A stretch of DNA of 64,000 nt, taken from the NCBI RefSeq assembly GCF_017743975.1, contig NZ_JAGHRC010000011.1, positions 81,373-145,372 on the forward strand. Direction: 5' to 3'. The position numbers were made by a program, and so were the translations under genes. This document shows positions 35,302 to 44,853 of the stretch, one piece after another. The stretch comes from Ruegeria sp. R14_0. GTDB taxonomy: Bacteria; Pseudomonadota; Alphaproteobacteria; Rhodobacterales; Rhodobacteraceae. Numbering within the stretch: position 1 is the stretch's first letter; each line of letters starts with the position of its first letter. Under the pieces are notes generated by a model. That model was not told where the DNA came from. It searched no databases and saw nothing but the letters and a program-made list of their open reading frames with translations.

Positions 35302-36108
35302 TCAGATGTTCGAGAAGTCCCCGTGCCGCCCAGCGCCATCCCGAAACCGGCCCGCACCCGCCGTACCTTCGCGCCGGATCGCTTCAAGCCCGTTGGCCCA
35401 TTCAACTTTCAGCGCTTCGCGCACCGGCATGCCCCGGGTCTCGATGATCGAGCGACGGTCGGCGCGCACAGCCGCTTGCGGGAAACGGGCGATCTCGTGC
35501 GCCATGGCCTCAGCCGCGGCGCGCGCTTCTCCGTGGGGAACGACCTTTTCAGCCAGCCCGATGCGGTAGCATTCCTCGGCTTCGACTTTCCGACCCGTCA
35601 AGGCGATCTCCAGCGCTTTGCCCTGCCCGATCAGTCGAGGAAGGCGCACGGTGCCGCCATCCATCAGGGTCACGCCCCAGCGGCGGCAATAGACGCCTTG
35701 ATAGGCCGTTTCGGCCATGACCCGGATATCGCACCACAGCGCCAGCTCCATCCCGCCGGCCACTGCCGCGCCCTCAATCGCCCCGATGACCGGTTTGGAC
35801 AGCTCCAACCGCGATGGCCCCATCGGACCAAGCGTTGAAGGGGCCGAACCAACGGGGAACGCGTGTTTTTCGTAATAGGGTTCGCCCAATTCCGGATCCG
35901 ACAAGGTCGAGGCCATTTTCAGGTCCCACCCGGCGCAGAAATTGCCGCCTTTCCCCCAGAACACGGCAGCCTTGGCCGGGCTGTGCTCGAATTCCAGAAA
36001 GGCGTCCGTCAGCGCCTTGGCGTGGTCACTGTCGACGGCGTTCCGCGCCTCTGGCCTGTCGTGAATGATGGTCCAGACGTCATCCGTCTTGTCGATAGAT
36101 ACGGTCAT
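35302..36108 (-). CDS. Enoyl-CoA hydratase/isomerase family protein
   Basis: 268 residues from ATG 36108, which follows GGGAGG. Crotonase fold, with oxyanion-hole segments around NFCAGWDLK and AIEGAAVAGGMELALW. It acts on enoyl-CoA or a related CoA thioester; the exact reaction cannot be fixed. It stands 76 bp after rarA. Confidence 0.87.
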   Translation of the reverse strand: MTVSIDKTDDVWTIIHDRPEARNAVDSDHAKALTDAFLEFEHSPAKAAVFWGKGGNFCAGWDLKMASTLSDPELGEPYYEKHAFPVGSAPSTLGPMGPSRLELSKPVIGAIEGAAVAGGMELALWCDIRVMAETAYQGVYCRRWGVTLMDGGTVRLPRLIGQGKALEIALTGRKVEAEECYRIGLAEKVVPHGEARAAAEAMAHEIARFPQAAVRADRRSIIETRGMPVREALKVEWANGLEAIRREGTAGAGRFRDGAGRHGDFSNI

Positions 36109-36184
36109 GAGTTTCCTCCCTCGACTCTCATGACCCAAGGGAAACCCGTTTCTTAAGTCCTGTCGCCTGTGACGCTACGGCGTG

Positions 36185-37495
36185 TTAGTTTTTCCGCTGC
36201 GTGCGCAGTTTGGCGAAATAGTCCAACCGCTTTTTCAACTCACGCTCAAAGCCGCGTTCAACAGGTTGATACAGTTCGGGGCGTTCCATGCCATCAGGGA
36301 AGTAGTTTTGACCGGAAAATCCGTCTTCGGCGTCGTGGTCATAGGCATATCCCGCACCATAACCCTGGTCCTTCATCAATGAGGTCGGCGCGTTCAAGAT
36401 ATGTTTCGGAGGCGGTTCGCTACCCGACTGTTTGGCCAGCCGCATCGCCGCCTTGTAGCCCACGTACGCCCCGTTCGATTTCGGTGCCAAGGCCAGGTAC
36501 ACCAGCGCCTGCGCCAACGCCAACTCGCCTTCCGGACTGCCAAGCCGTTCATAGGTCTGCCACGACTGCAGGCAAATCGCCTGCGCCTGCGGATCGGCCA
36601 AACCAATGTCCTCGACCGCCATTCGCGTGATCCGTCGTGCCAGATAGCGTGGGTCTTCGCCGCCCGTCAGCATCCGTGCGAACCAATAAAGCGCGGCGTC
36701 CGGGTCTGACCCCCGTACGGATTTATGCAGGGCCGAGATCAGGTTGTAGTGCTCATCCCCCGACTTGTCGTATTTCGCAGCCCGGCGCATCAGTCGGGTC
36801 GAAAGCGCGTCGGGGTCCAGCGGCGCATCAATCTTCCACGCGGCAACCTGTTCGATCAGGTTCAAAAGCGCCCTGCCATCGCCATCAGCCATTTCCTGCA
36901 GCGCTTCGCGGGCCGGTCCGGTCAAAGGCAGCGCCTGACCCAGTTCTTTCTCGGCGCGCTGTGTCAGGCGTTCGAGGTCAGAAAGGCTGAGGCGTTCCAG
37001 CACAAGAACCTGCGCCCGGCTCAGCACAGCGGCGTTCAACTCGAACGAGGGGTTCTCGGTCGTGGCCCCAACCAGCAGGATCGTTCCATCTTCCATATGC
37101 GGCAGGAACCCGTCCTGTTGGGCTTTGTTGAAGCGGTGGATTTCGTCCACGAACAGCAGCGTCCCCTGCCCGTTCTGCCGCCGAATCTTGGCGGCTTCAA
37201 AAACCTTTTTCAGGTCAGGAACACCGGTGAAAATCGCGCTGATCTGTACGAAATGCAGATCGGTTTCCTGCGCCAGCAGCCGCGCGATCGTGGTCTTGCC
37301 GACGCCCGGGGGCCCCCAGAACACCAAGCTGGACAGGCTGCCCGATGCAAGCATGACCCCCAGCGGCGCGTCCGGGCCCAGAACCTGCTCCTGTCCGATC
37401 ACCTCGGCCAGCGACTGCGGCCGCAACCTGTCGGCCAGCGGGCGATGCGGGTTTGGCGCTGGCTCAGCGGACTGGGTATCGAACAGGTCGCTCAT
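36185..37495 (-). CDS. rarA: Replication-associated recombination ATPase RarA
   Basis: 436 residues. The N-terminal PLADRLRPQSLAEVIGQEQ, Walker A GPPGVGKTT, Walker B LFVDEIHRFNKAQQD, sensor VGATTENPSFELN and the C-terminal tetramerisation part are typical of RarA/MgsA, a clamp-loader-like AAA+ protein acting at stalled forks. Four bases after the Deg protease gene, so co-transcribed. Confidence 0.94.
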   Translation of the reverse strand: MSDLFDTQSAEPAPNPHRPLADRLRPQSLAEVIGQEQVLGPDAPLGVMLASGSLSSLVFWGPPGVGKTTIARLLAQETDLHFVQISAIFTGVPDLKKVFEAAKIRRQNGQGTLLFVDEIHRFNKAQQDGFLPHMEDGTILLVGATTENPSFELNAAVLSRAQVLVLERLSLSDLERLTQRAEKELGQALPLTGPAREALQEMADGDGRALLNLIEQVAAWKIDAPLDPDALSTRLMRRAAKYDKSGDEHYNLISALHKSVRGSDPDAALYWFARMLTGGEDPRYLARRITRMAVEDIGLADPQAQAICLQSWQTYERLGSPEGELALAQALVYLALAPKSNGAYVGYKAAMRLAKQSGSEPPPKHILNAPTSLMKDQGYGAGYAYDHDAEDGFSGQNYFPDGMERPELYQPVERGFERELKKRLDYFAKLRTQRKN

Positions 37496-37499
37496 GATG

Positions 37500-38885
37500 C
37501 TACAGCCGGAATCGCAAGGATATCGCCTGCCCGGCCCTCAACACATCCAGGTTCACCCGCCGGCCGGGATCTGTCAGCGCGTCAACGACGTCGCTGGGGT
37601 GGTTCATCGCGGTGCCATTGATACTCTGCACCACGTCACCGGCCCGCAGCCCCGAACGTCCGCCATAACGGTTCGCATCAATCACAACGACACCGGTTTG
37701 TGAAAGTAACAAGCCCATCTGCGTGATGATCGCCGGATTGATCCGAGAGACCTTGAGCCCAGGCATCACAGTGTCGTCGTCCAGCACGGTCTCATCCGCC
37801 GAAGGCGTTTCCGGGGCTTTGATCAGAGCCACCTCAACCTCGGCTTTATCTTCCCCCCTCAACCGGGTCAGAAGTGACGTGCCGCCGACCCCGGCCACCG
37901 ACATGCGGAACTTCATCTCGGCGGGCGAGTTCACCTCGTCCCCATCCACATGGGTCACCACGTCGCCCACACGCAAACCGGCTTCGGCCAAGGGGCTCAG
38001 GTCATGTATGTCGGAAATCACAACGCCCATGGGGATGGCCAGACCGAGGGATTCCGCGATGTCCGCGCTCATGTGCTGACCGGCCACACCGGCCCAGGGG
38101 CTTACAAAACTGTCATTCCCGGCCTTGGCCTGACGCAAGAACTCCGCCACGAGGTTGGCCGGGATGGCAAACCCAATACCATTGGACCCGCCGGAGCGCG
38201 TCAGAATCGAAGTGTTGATCCCGATCAGATCACCATTCACGTCAATCAAAGCTCCACCGGAGTTGCCAGGGTTGATCGCGGCATCGGTTTGAATGAAATA
38301 GCCCCGTGCATTCCCTGTCGCCGTACCAGTCCGTGCCAGGCCGGAGATAATACCGGACGACACAGTCTGGCCCACTCCGAACGGGTTACCGATGGCCAGC
38401 GTCAACTCTCCCACCTGAACCTGATCCGAGTCTCGAAAACTCAAATGCGGTAGGTCCTGCGCCTCTTCCAGACGCAAAATCGCGATATCGCTTTCCTTGT
38501 CGCCCAGAACCACTTGCGCCGAAAACTCGCGTCGGTCCGTGGTCACCACACGGATTTCCGTCGCTGTACCGACCACGTGATAGTTGGAAACCACATAGCC
38601 ATCCGCGGTCAGAATGACGCCCGATCCCAGTGAATTTTGCACCCGTTGGCGCGGCTCGGAAAAACCGCGGCCAAAGAAATCCTCGAAAAACGGGTCCGAG
38701 AAAAACGGATTGGCACGCCCCAGCCGAACGATCTTGGCATAGATGTTGACCACAGCCGGGGATGCCTGTTTCACCACTGGGGCAAATCCCAGGCTAATCT
38801 CGGCCTGCGATGTCGGCACTTTGGTTTCGGCATGTGCTGATACAGCCAAGGCTGCCAACACTACTGAACAGAATAGTTTCCGCAT
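37500..38885 (-). CDS. DegP/DegQ-type periplasmic serine protease
   Basis: 461 residues from ATG 38885 (MRKLFCSVVLAALAVSAHA), a clear signal peptide. Trypsin-like domain with H in SNYHVVG, D in KESDIAIL and S in NPGNSGGAL; two PDZ domains follow. It degrades or holds misfolded envelope proteins. The second PDZ ends near the C-terminus, so the size is normal. Upstream in one operon with rarA. Confidence 0.92.
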   Translation of the reverse strand: MRKLFCSVVLAALAVSAHAETKVPTSQAEISLGFAPVVKQASPAVVNIYAKIVRLGRANPFFSDPFFEDFFGRGFSEPRQRVQNSLGSGVILTADGYVVSNYHVVGTATEIRVVTTDRREFSAQVVLGDKESDIAILRLEEAQDLPHLSFRDSDQVQVGELTLAIGNPFGVGQTVSSGIISGLARTGTATGNARGYFIQTDAAINPGNSGGALIDVNGDLIGINTSILTRSGGSNGIGFAIPANLVAEFLRQAKAGNDSFVSPWAGVAGQHMSADIAESLGLAIPMGVVISDIHDLSPLAEAGLRVGDVVTHVDGDEVNSPAEMKFRMSVAGVGGTSLLTRLRGEDKAEVEVALIKAPETPSADETVLDDDTVMPGLKVSRINPAIITQMGLLLSQTGVVVIDANRYGGRSGLRAGDVVQSINGTAMNHPSDVVDALTDPGRRVNLDVLRAGQAISLRFRL

Positions 38886-38950
38886 GATCCATCCGTCGAT
38901 TAATCGCCCACCGGATATGCGACTACCGAGTGCGCAATGCAAGCGTCCGG

Positions 38951-40006
38951 TCAATCCAAAGGAGCGTGCAGGCGCGTTCCTTCGGTAATGATGCCCCCTC
39001 GCTGGCCGACCTTGATCGTGCCGTAGCGCTGCTTGAAAACCTCAGGGAGTTCCCGGTCCCCTTGCGGCGAAAGCCAAAGCCTCAGCAAGTGCCGCCGTTC
39101 CGCCGGGTCTGGCCAGTCCACAAAACCGGTGCGGTCGTGCAGTTGCGAGTGATTGTAGACGAACTGCATATCGCCGGGCTGCAGTCTCATGGTCAGACAC
39201 AGGTCAGGATCATTGGCCAGCGCGTCGAACCGATCCAGAGCCTCAATATGCTCGGGCGTCAGCCGCATGGCCGCAGGAAACCGTTGGGCGCTGTCGATGT
39301 ATTGTCGTTGATAAAACACCGTCAGCTTGCCGTCATGCCAGCTGAACGGTGGAATCGTCATAAAGGGATCCATCCCCTCTGGGATCTCCCCGCGCCTGTC
39401 GGTAGCAATCGGGTCGAATAATCGTTCCAACAGTTCCGGGCTCTCAGCCCGCATCCGGTTGTAGATCGTCTCGGCACTGACTAGCAACGAGTCGCCGCCT
39501 TCTTTAGCCTCACGCAGGCACAAAAGACCGACGATGTCGGCACTGTCGGTATGGAATGTTTGACGCTCATGCGTCTGGTAAATGCGCGTGTTCGGATCGT
39601 TGGCGTCAGCACCGATATCCCTGACATGGCCGAGAATGTGGCCCTGCGCGTTCTGTGACCGGGCCGAACCCAAATGCGCACCCACCCCGCAGAAGACTGT
39701 TGCAGCCATCTCTTGCGAATAGTCCTGAACCGGAAGGCCACGGATCACTTCGAAACCGATCCCGTCGATCAGCTTTTCGCGCAAATCCGCCAAATGTTGG
39801 TCGAATTGGCGAAGCGGAAAGTCCGCTTTTGTGATCTCGCCAATATCGCGCCCGAGGCTTAGGAAATGTTGCGCCGCCTGCTCAAGATCGGCGACTTCAG
39901 CGGGGGTGAGATCAATGATCCACTCGCCCTCACGTTCGCGCATGTCTCGTCCGGTCCATACAGACGGGCCAGTGAGTTCGTTTGGTACTTCTGCAAGACT
40001 TGCCAT
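38951..40006 (-). CDS. TauD/TfdA-like 2-oxoglutarate dioxygenase
   Basis: 351 residues from ATG 40006, after GGAGG. The iron site is seen as H-x-D in FHTDSADIVG with a distal histidine near NHSQLHDRTGF. Family members oxidise sulfonates, carnitine precursors or amino acids; the substrate is unknown. It follows the rplQ terminator and lies 65 bp before the Deg gene. Confidence 0.85.
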   Translation of the reverse strand: MASLAEVPNELTGPSVWTGRDMREREGEWIIDLTPAEVADLEQAAQHFLSLGRDIGEITKADFPLRQFDQHLADLREKLIDGIGFEVIRGLPVQDYSQEMAATVFCGVGAHLGSARSQNAQGHILGHVRDIGADANDPNTRIYQTHERQTFHTDSADIVGLLCLREAKEGGDSLLVSAETIYNRMRAESPELLERLFDPIATDRRGEIPEGMDPFMTIPPFSWHDGKLTVFYQRQYIDSAQRFPAAMRLTPEHIEALDRFDALANDPDLCLTMRLQPGDMQFVYNHSQLHDRTGFVDWPDPAERRHLLRLWLSPQGDRELPEVFKQRYGTIKVGQRGGIITEGTRLHAPLD

Positions 40007-40106
40007 TCCGCGTCCTCCACGCTCACCCCTCAGCGTGGTGCGCGATCGGCCCGGTTTCTTCAACAGAAATCACCGCAAATGCTCTGATTGCGACATGCGC
40101 AGGCAC

Positions 40107-40138
40107 AAAAAAACCCCCGCGTCCGGGACGCAGGGGTT
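40107..40138 (-). terminator. Terminator of the rpsM-rpsK-rpoA-rplQ unit
   Basis: GC-rich hairpin, 12 pairs with one mismatch (40112-40124 with 40126-40138), followed on the minus strand by seven Ts (plus-strand A-run 40107-40113). It lies 22 bp after rplQ. Confidence 0.92.
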
Positions 40139-40160
40139 CAGTTCAGAAAGCAGGGCTTTC

Positions 40161-40583
40161 TTATTCTTCGTCTGCTGCCTCTTCGGCGGCAACGCGGGCT
40201 TTGTCGGCCGCGCCTTTGGCGTCGACGTCACGATCAACGAATTCGATGATCGCCATCGGAGCCATGTCGCCATAGCGGAAGCCAGCTTTCAGGATACGGA
40301 CGTAACCGCCCTGACGCTCGGCGTAGCGAGGGCCCAGAACTTCGAACAGTTTCGCGACGTCTTTGTCTTCTTTCAGCTGCGATGCGGCCTGACGGCGGGC
40401 GTGCAGGTCGCCGCGCTTGCCCAGAGTGACCAGCTTTTCGATGATCGGGCGCAGTTCTTTTGCCTTCGGCAGAGTTGTTTTGATTTGCTCATGCTCGATG
40501 AGCGAGCCAGCCATGTTCGCAAACAGAGCCTTGCGGTGCTCATGAGTACGGTTCAGGCGGCGGTAACCACGTGCGTGACGCAT
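40161..40583 (-). CDS. rplQ: Ribosomal protein bL17
   Basis: 140 residues, MRHARGYRRLNRTHEHRKAL onward, the usual L17 start, with an acidic alanine-rich C-terminal extension (AAEEAADEE) seen in alphaproteobacteria. Last gene of the alpha operon. Confidence 0.97.
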   Translation of the reverse strand: MRHARGYRRLNRTHEHRKALFANMAGSLIEHEQIKTTLPKAKELRPIIEKLVTLGKRGDLHARRQAASQLKEDKDVAKLFEVLGPRYAERQGGYVRILKAGFRYGDMAPMAIIEFVDRDVDAKGAADKARVAAEEAADEE

Positions 40584-40700
40584 TTTCTAGTTCCTTCTAA
40601 AGGTTTTGCTTTGTCTGGCCGGCGATGCGTGTCACCGGCTCTCCTTGGGGCGGAAGTGCCCATTTGGTCCCCGGCAGCCCGGGCATTTATGAAGACGCGC

Positions 40701-41717
40701 TTAGAACGCGTCTTCGAATTTCTTGGCCAGATCTTCGATGTTGTCGGGCGGCCAGTCCTCGACATCCATGCCGAGGTGCAGACCCATGCCAGACAGCACT
40801 TCTTTGATCTCGTTCAGCGACTTGCGGCCGAAGTTCGGAGTGCGCAGCATCTCGGCTTCGGTTTTCTGGATCAGGTCGCCGATGTAAACGATGTTGTCGT
40901 TCTTCAGGCAGTTTGCCGAACGGACCGACAGTTCCAGCTCGTCCACTTTCTTCAGCAGCAGCGGGTTGAATTCCAGACCATCGTCCTCGTCCTGGCGGCC
41001 AGCGGCCTCAGGCTCGTCGAAGTTGACGAAGATCGACAGCTGGTCCTGCAGAATACGAGCGGCGAAGGCCAGCGCGTCTTCCGGAGTGATCGAACCATCG
41101 GTTTCGATCTTCAGAGTCAGCTTGTCATAGTCCAGAACCTGGCCTTCACGGGTCGGTTGCACGTCATAGGCAACTTTTTTGACCGGCGAATAGATCGCGT
41201 CGATCGGGATCAGGCCGATGGGCGCGTCTTCCGGCTTGTTCTTTTCAGCCGAGACGTAGCCTTTGCCGGTGTTGACGGTCAGTTCCATGAACAGATCAGC
41301 ACCATCGTCCAGGTGGCAGATGACGTGGTCGCGGTTCAGAACCTCGATGCCGGCGCTTTCGCTGATGTCGCCAGCGGTGACGACTGCGGGGCCTTTGGCA
41401 TTGATCGACAGACGCTTGGGGCCTTCGACTTCCATGCGCAGGGCAACCTGCTTGAGGTTCAGGATGATGTCGGTGACGTCCTCACGAACGCCTGCGACGC
41501 TCGAGAACTCGTGCAATACATTGTCGATCTGAACGCTGGTGATGGCCGCGCCTTGCAGCGAGCTCATCAGAACGCGGCGCAGCGCGTTGCCCAGGGTCAG
41601 ACCAAAGCCACGCTCCAGCGGTTCAGCAACCAGGGTTGCCTGACGTGCGGGATCGTTGCCCGGCTTGCCGTCCAGCTGGGTCGGCTTGATCAATTCTGCC
41701 CAATTCTTGTGGATCAT
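40701..41717 (-). CDS. rpoA: RNA polymerase alpha subunit
   Basis: 338 residues from ATG 41717 (MIHKNWAEL), preceded by GGAGGGATTAC. N-terminal dimerisation domain (FGLTLGNALRRVLMSSLQGA) and C-terminal DNA/activator-binding domain (LELSVRSANCLKNDNIVYIG). Length is normal. Confidence 0.98.
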   Translation of the reverse strand: MIHKNWAELIKPTQLDGKPGNDPARQATLVAEPLERGFGLTLGNALRRVLMSSLQGAAITSVQIDNVLHEFSSVAGVREDVTDIILNLKQVALRMEVEGPKRLSINAKGPAVVTAGDISESAGIEVLNRDHVICHLDDGADLFMELTVNTGKGYVSAEKNKPEDAPIGLIPIDAIYSPVKKVAYDVQPTREGQVLDYDKLTLKIETDGSITPEDALAFAARILQDQLSIFVNFDEPEAAGRQDEDDGLEFNPLLLKKVDELELSVRSANCLKNDNIVYIGDLIQKTEAEMLRTPNFGRKSLNEIKEVLSGMGLHLGMDVEDWPPDNIEDLAKKFEDAF

Positions 41718-41831
41718 GTAATCCCTCCATTCCTGTCCGCGCCCCATGACCAACAAGGTGCAGACGCCCGAGGTTTAAAATGACGTGCTGGGGCCGTGCG
41801 AAAACACAGCCCCAGCTCAATTCAAAATCGC

Positions 41832-42221
41832 TTAGACGCGGCGACGCTTCGGTGGGCGGCAGCCATTGTGAGCAATCGGAGTCACGTCGCGGATCGACGT
41901 GATGTTGAAGCCCACTGCAGCCAGCGCGCGCAGAGCCGATTCACGACCCGAACCGGGGCCCTGAACTTCGACTTCCAGCGTCTTGACGCCGTGTTCCTGC
42001 GCCTTTTTGCCTGCATCTTCTGCAGCCATCTGAGCGGCGTAGGGTGTCGATTTCCGCGACCCTTTGAAGCCCATGGTACCGGCAGACGACCACGAGATGG
42101 CGTTGCCCTGTACGTCCGAGATCAGGATCTTGGTGTTGTTGAAGGTCGAGTTCACATGGGCGACGCCCGATGCGATGTTCTTACGCTCTTTGCGCTTAAC
42201 GCGAGTCTTATCACGTGCCAT
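41832..42221 (-). CDS. rpsK: Ribosomal protein uS11
   Basis: 129 residues ending in NGCRPPKRRRV, the conserved S11 tail. Lies on the platform of the 30S subunit. Follows rpsM by 15 bp. Confidence 0.98.
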   Translation of the reverse strand: MARDKTRVKRKERKNIASGVAHVNSTFNNTKILISDVQGNAISWSSAGTMGFKGSRKSTPYAAQMAAEDAGKKAQEHGVKTLEVEVQGPGSGRESALRALAAVGFNITSIRDVTPIAHNGCRPPKRRRV

Positions 42222-42236
42222 CAGTCAGACCCTCCC

Positions 42237-42605
42237 TTATTTCTTCTTACCGGCAATGGCCTTTGCAGGGCCTTTGCGGGTACGAGCATTGGTGTGGGTA
42301 CGCTGACCGCGAACCGGCAGGTTGCGGCGGTGACGCAGACCGCGATAGCAGCCCAGGTCCATCAGGCGCTTGACGTTCATCTGAACTTCACGACGCAGGT
42401 CACCTTCAACGGTGAAGTTTTCGTCGATGTATTCGCGAATTTTCAGAACTTCGGCGTCGGACAGTTCGTTGACGCGACGGGTCGCTTCAATGCCCACGGC
42501 TTCGCAGATCGCTTTGGCCGAGGTATTTCCGATACCGGTGATATATGTGAGGGCGATAGGTACCCGCTTTGCAGTCGGGATGTTTACGCCGGCAATACGT
42601 GCCAC
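42237..42605 (-). CDS. rpsM: Ribosomal protein uS13
   Basis: 122 residues, GTG start (MARIAGVNIPTAKR) with AAGGAA upstream. The C-terminal KKK-rich tail is as expected. It begins a separate unit with its own promoter-like site and leader hairpin. Confidence 0.98.
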   Translation of the reverse strand: MARIAGVNIPTAKRVPIALTYITGIGNTSAKAICEAVGIEATRRVNELSDAEVLKIREYIDENFTVEGDLRREVQMNVKRLMDLGCYRGLRHRRNLPVRGQRTHTNARTRKGPAKAIAGKKK

Positions 42606-42628
42606 GTGTCACTTTCCTTTTTTGTTGC

Positions 42629-42648
42629 GGTTCCGTAGCTCCGGAACC
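42629..42648. promoter_or_regulatory. Leader hairpin before rpsM
   Basis: GGTTCCG (42629-42635) and CGGAACC (42642-42648) form a perfect 7-bp stem with 6-nt loop, 24 bp before the rpsM GTG. On the plus strand six Ts follow, so it reads as a terminator in that direction. In the rpsM mRNA it could be an autoregulatory site or block antisense transcription. Confidence 0.5.
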
Positions 42649-42764
42649 TTTTTTCACAACACTTGATCGTGGCAGTGACGCCAGAGGATCCAGCATTTGT
42701 ACGAGGTAGTAAATGCGCGCACGACGAATCCCGCACGCAATTGTGATTCCCATAGGGATGTGGG

Positions 42765-42793
42765 TCGATATGGGGTTTTGAAGGGGCCGTCAA
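42765..42793 (-). promoter_or_regulatory. Candidate rpsM promoter
   Basis: On the minus strand TTGACG (42793-42788), 17-bp spacer, TATCGA (42770-42765). The -35 hexamer is exactly the loop of the adk terminator hairpin. Confidence 0.6.
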
Positions 42794-42800
42794 GCCCCTT
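42781..42800 (-). terminator. Hairpin after adk
   Basis: AAGGGGC (42781-42787) pairs perfectly with GCCCCTT (42794-42800) around a 6-nt loop, 8 bp after adk. The following minus-strand sequence CAAAACCCC has no T-run, so termination may be partial. Confidence 0.55.
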
Positions 42801-42807
42801 GTTTCAA

Positions 42808-43383
42808 TCAGGCCAGAACGGCCTCGATCGAGGCGGTGACGTCACCGATATCCGCGAGACCGTCCACCGGGCGCAGACCGCCCTTGGCGTGGTAATATCC
42901 GATCAGCGGCGAGGTCTTTTTGTAGTATTCCATCAGACGAATGCGCACGCTTTCTTCGTTGTCGTCAGCGCGTACAGGCTGACCAGCTGCGCGAGCCTCT
43001 TCCGCGCGGTTGACGATGCGCTGAACCAGCGTTTCGTCATCCACCTGAAGTTCGACGACGAAATCCAGGTGCTCGCCTTTTTCCGCCAGCAACTCTCCCA
43101 GCGCATCGGCTTGCGCCAATGTGCGGGGGAAGCCGTCAAAGATGAAACCGCCTTCGGCGCCCTGCTCCAGCTTTTCGCGGATCAGGCCGATCACGATCTC
43201 ATCGGTAACCAATTCGCCCTTTGCCATCACCTCGGCCACGCGGTTGCCCATTTCGGTGCCGCTATCCTTGGCTTCGCGCAGCATGTCTCCGGTACTCAGC
43301 TGTACCATGCCACGCGTTTCAACCAGATGACGCGCTTGCGTTCCTTTGCCCGCACCCGGCGGGCCCAATAAAATGATATTCAT
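42808..43383 (-). CDS. adk: Adenylate kinase
   Basis: 191 residues. P-loop GPPGAGKGTQ, then FDGFPRTLAQA. It lacks the long LID insertion, as is common in short-type bacterial Adk. It interconverts ATP, AMP and ADP. Start overlaps the secY stop (ATGA). Confidence 0.96.
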   Translation of the reverse strand: MNIILLGPPGAGKGTQARHLVETRGMVQLSTGDMLREAKDSGTEMGNRVAEVMAKGELVTDEIVIGLIREKLEQGAEGGFIFDGFPRTLAQADALGELLAEKGEHLDFVVELQVDDETLVQRIVNRAEEARAAGQPVRADDNEESVRIRLMEYYKKTSPLIGYYHAKGGLRPVDGLADIGDVTASIEAVLA

Positions 43384-44744
43384 CGACGAGCGGGTCCCTT
43401 CCTGCCGCGTTTCTTGCCTTTACCGCGCAGTTGGGACTTTTCGATAAGCCCTTCGTATTGATGCGCCAGCAGATGGCTCTGAACCTGTTGTATCGTGTCC
43501 ATGGTCACAGAGACGATAATCAGAACCGAGGTGCCGCCGAAATAGAACGGGATGGCGAACTGGTTCCGCAGAATTTCGGGCAGCAGACAAACCGCTGTCA
43601 GATAGACCGAGCCCAGAACCAACACGCGGTTGACCACGTATTCCAGGTATTCGGCGGTCTTCTTGCCTGGGCGAATGCCGGGCACAAAACCATTCTGCTT
43701 TTTCAGGTTATCCGCAACGTCGTCCGGTTTGAACGATACGTTGAACGTGTAGAAGTAGGCGAAGAACACGATCATGCTTGCGAAAAACAGCAGGTACAGT
43801 GGCTGTCCGGGGCCAAAGTTGGCCAGCAACCACGACATGATCGGCCCATTGGTCGCGCCCGACGAGAAGGTCGAGATCGTAACCGGCAACAGCAGCAATG
43901 AGCTCGCAAAGATCGCGGGGATCACGCCCGCCGGGTTCACTTTGACCGGCAGGTGGCTGGAGCCGCCCTCATAAACCTTCATACCGGCCTGACGGCGCGG
44001 GTATTGGATGTGGATCTTGCGCAGCGCGCGTTCCATGAACACCACGAACGTGATGACCGCAATAACCATCACAATCACACCGATGATCACGGCCGGGCTG
44101 ATTGCTCCCGAACGGCCCGAAGCAAAGAACTGGGCCAGAGCGGCCGGAACCTCGGCAATAATGCCGACGAAGATGATCAGCGAGATACCGTTGCCGATGC
44201 CGCGTGCGGTGATCTGTTCACCCAGCCACATCAGGAACATCGTACCACCGACCAGAGTGATCATGGTCGACATACGGAAGAACATGCCCGGATCGGTCGC
44301 CAGATCGCCCGATTCCAGGGAAACGGCCAGGCCATAGGCCTGAACGGTGGCCAAAGCCACGGTGCCGAAACGGGTATACTGGTTGATCTTCTTGCGCCCC
44401 TGCTCGCCCTCTTTCTTGAGCTGTTCGAGCGCGGGAACCATGGATGTCAGCAGCTGCACGATGATCGAGGCCGAAATGTAAGGCATGATGCCAAGGGCAA
44501 AGATACCCATCCGCCCTAGCGCCCCGCCGGTGAACATCGAAACCATGCCGCCGATGCCCTGCCCCGCCTGCTCCATGAACTCGCGCAGTGCTTGGCCGTC
44601 GATGCCCGGAACCGGAATGAAGGTGCCCAGACGGTAGACGATCAGCAATGCAAGCGTGAACAGGATGCGGTTGCGCAGATCGGTGGCTTTCCCAAGGGCA
44701 GACCAGCTTGTGTTGGCTGCCATTTGTTCTGCTGCTGATACCAT
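43380..44744 (-). CDS. secY: Protein translocase subunit SecY
   Basis: 454 residues with ten membrane segments and family motifs around GIMPYISASIIVQLLT and FFAYFYTF. It forms the translocation channel. The basic tail (RGKGKKRGRKGPARR) overlaps adk. 109 bp separate it from rplO, including the hairpin at 44769-44798. Confidence 0.97.
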   Translation of the reverse strand: MVSAAEQMAANTSWSALGKATDLRNRILFTLALLIVYRLGTFIPVPGIDGQALREFMEQAGQGIGGMVSMFTGGALGRMGIFALGIMPYISASIIVQLLTSMVPALEQLKKEGEQGRKKINQYTRFGTVALATVQAYGLAVSLESGDLATDPGMFFRMSTMITLVGGTMFLMWLGEQITARGIGNGISLIIFVGIIAEVPAALAQFFASGRSGAISPAVIIGVIVMVIAVITFVVFMERALRKIHIQYPRRQAGMKVYEGGSSHLPVKVNPAGVIPAIFASSLLLLPVTISTFSSGATNGPIMSWLLANFGPGQPLYLLFFASMIVFFAYFYTFNVSFKPDDVADNLKKQNGFVPGIRPGKKTAEYLEYVVNRVLVLGSVYLTAVCLLPEILRNQFAIPFYFGGTSVLIIVSVTMDTIQQVQSHLLAHQYEGLIEKSQLRGKGKKRGRKGPARR

Positions 44745-44768
44745 AAATCGGTCTCTCTTATGAAAACA

Positions 44769-44798
44769 CCGCCCGGAACCGTTTTCCGGCTCGGGCGG
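44769..44798 (-). promoter_or_regulatory. Hairpin in the rplO-secY gap
   Basis: CCGCCCG (44769-44775) pairs with CGGGCGG (44792-44798), with an inner GGAA/TTCC extension past a small bulge. On the minus strand TGTTTTC follows, 24 bp before the secY start. It may attenuate between rplO and secY. Confidence 0.4.
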
Positions 44799-44853
44799 CG
44801 TCTTGGAAAACTCTGAGGTCTATGTAAGCGGGTCTGCGCCCGCTCACAAGCGC

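Noticed and set aside
39831..41783. A 650-codon plus-strand open frame opposite rplQ and rpoA
   Set aside because: It is antisense to two certain genes and its protein is unlike any family; strong codon bias of ribosomal genes opens such frames.
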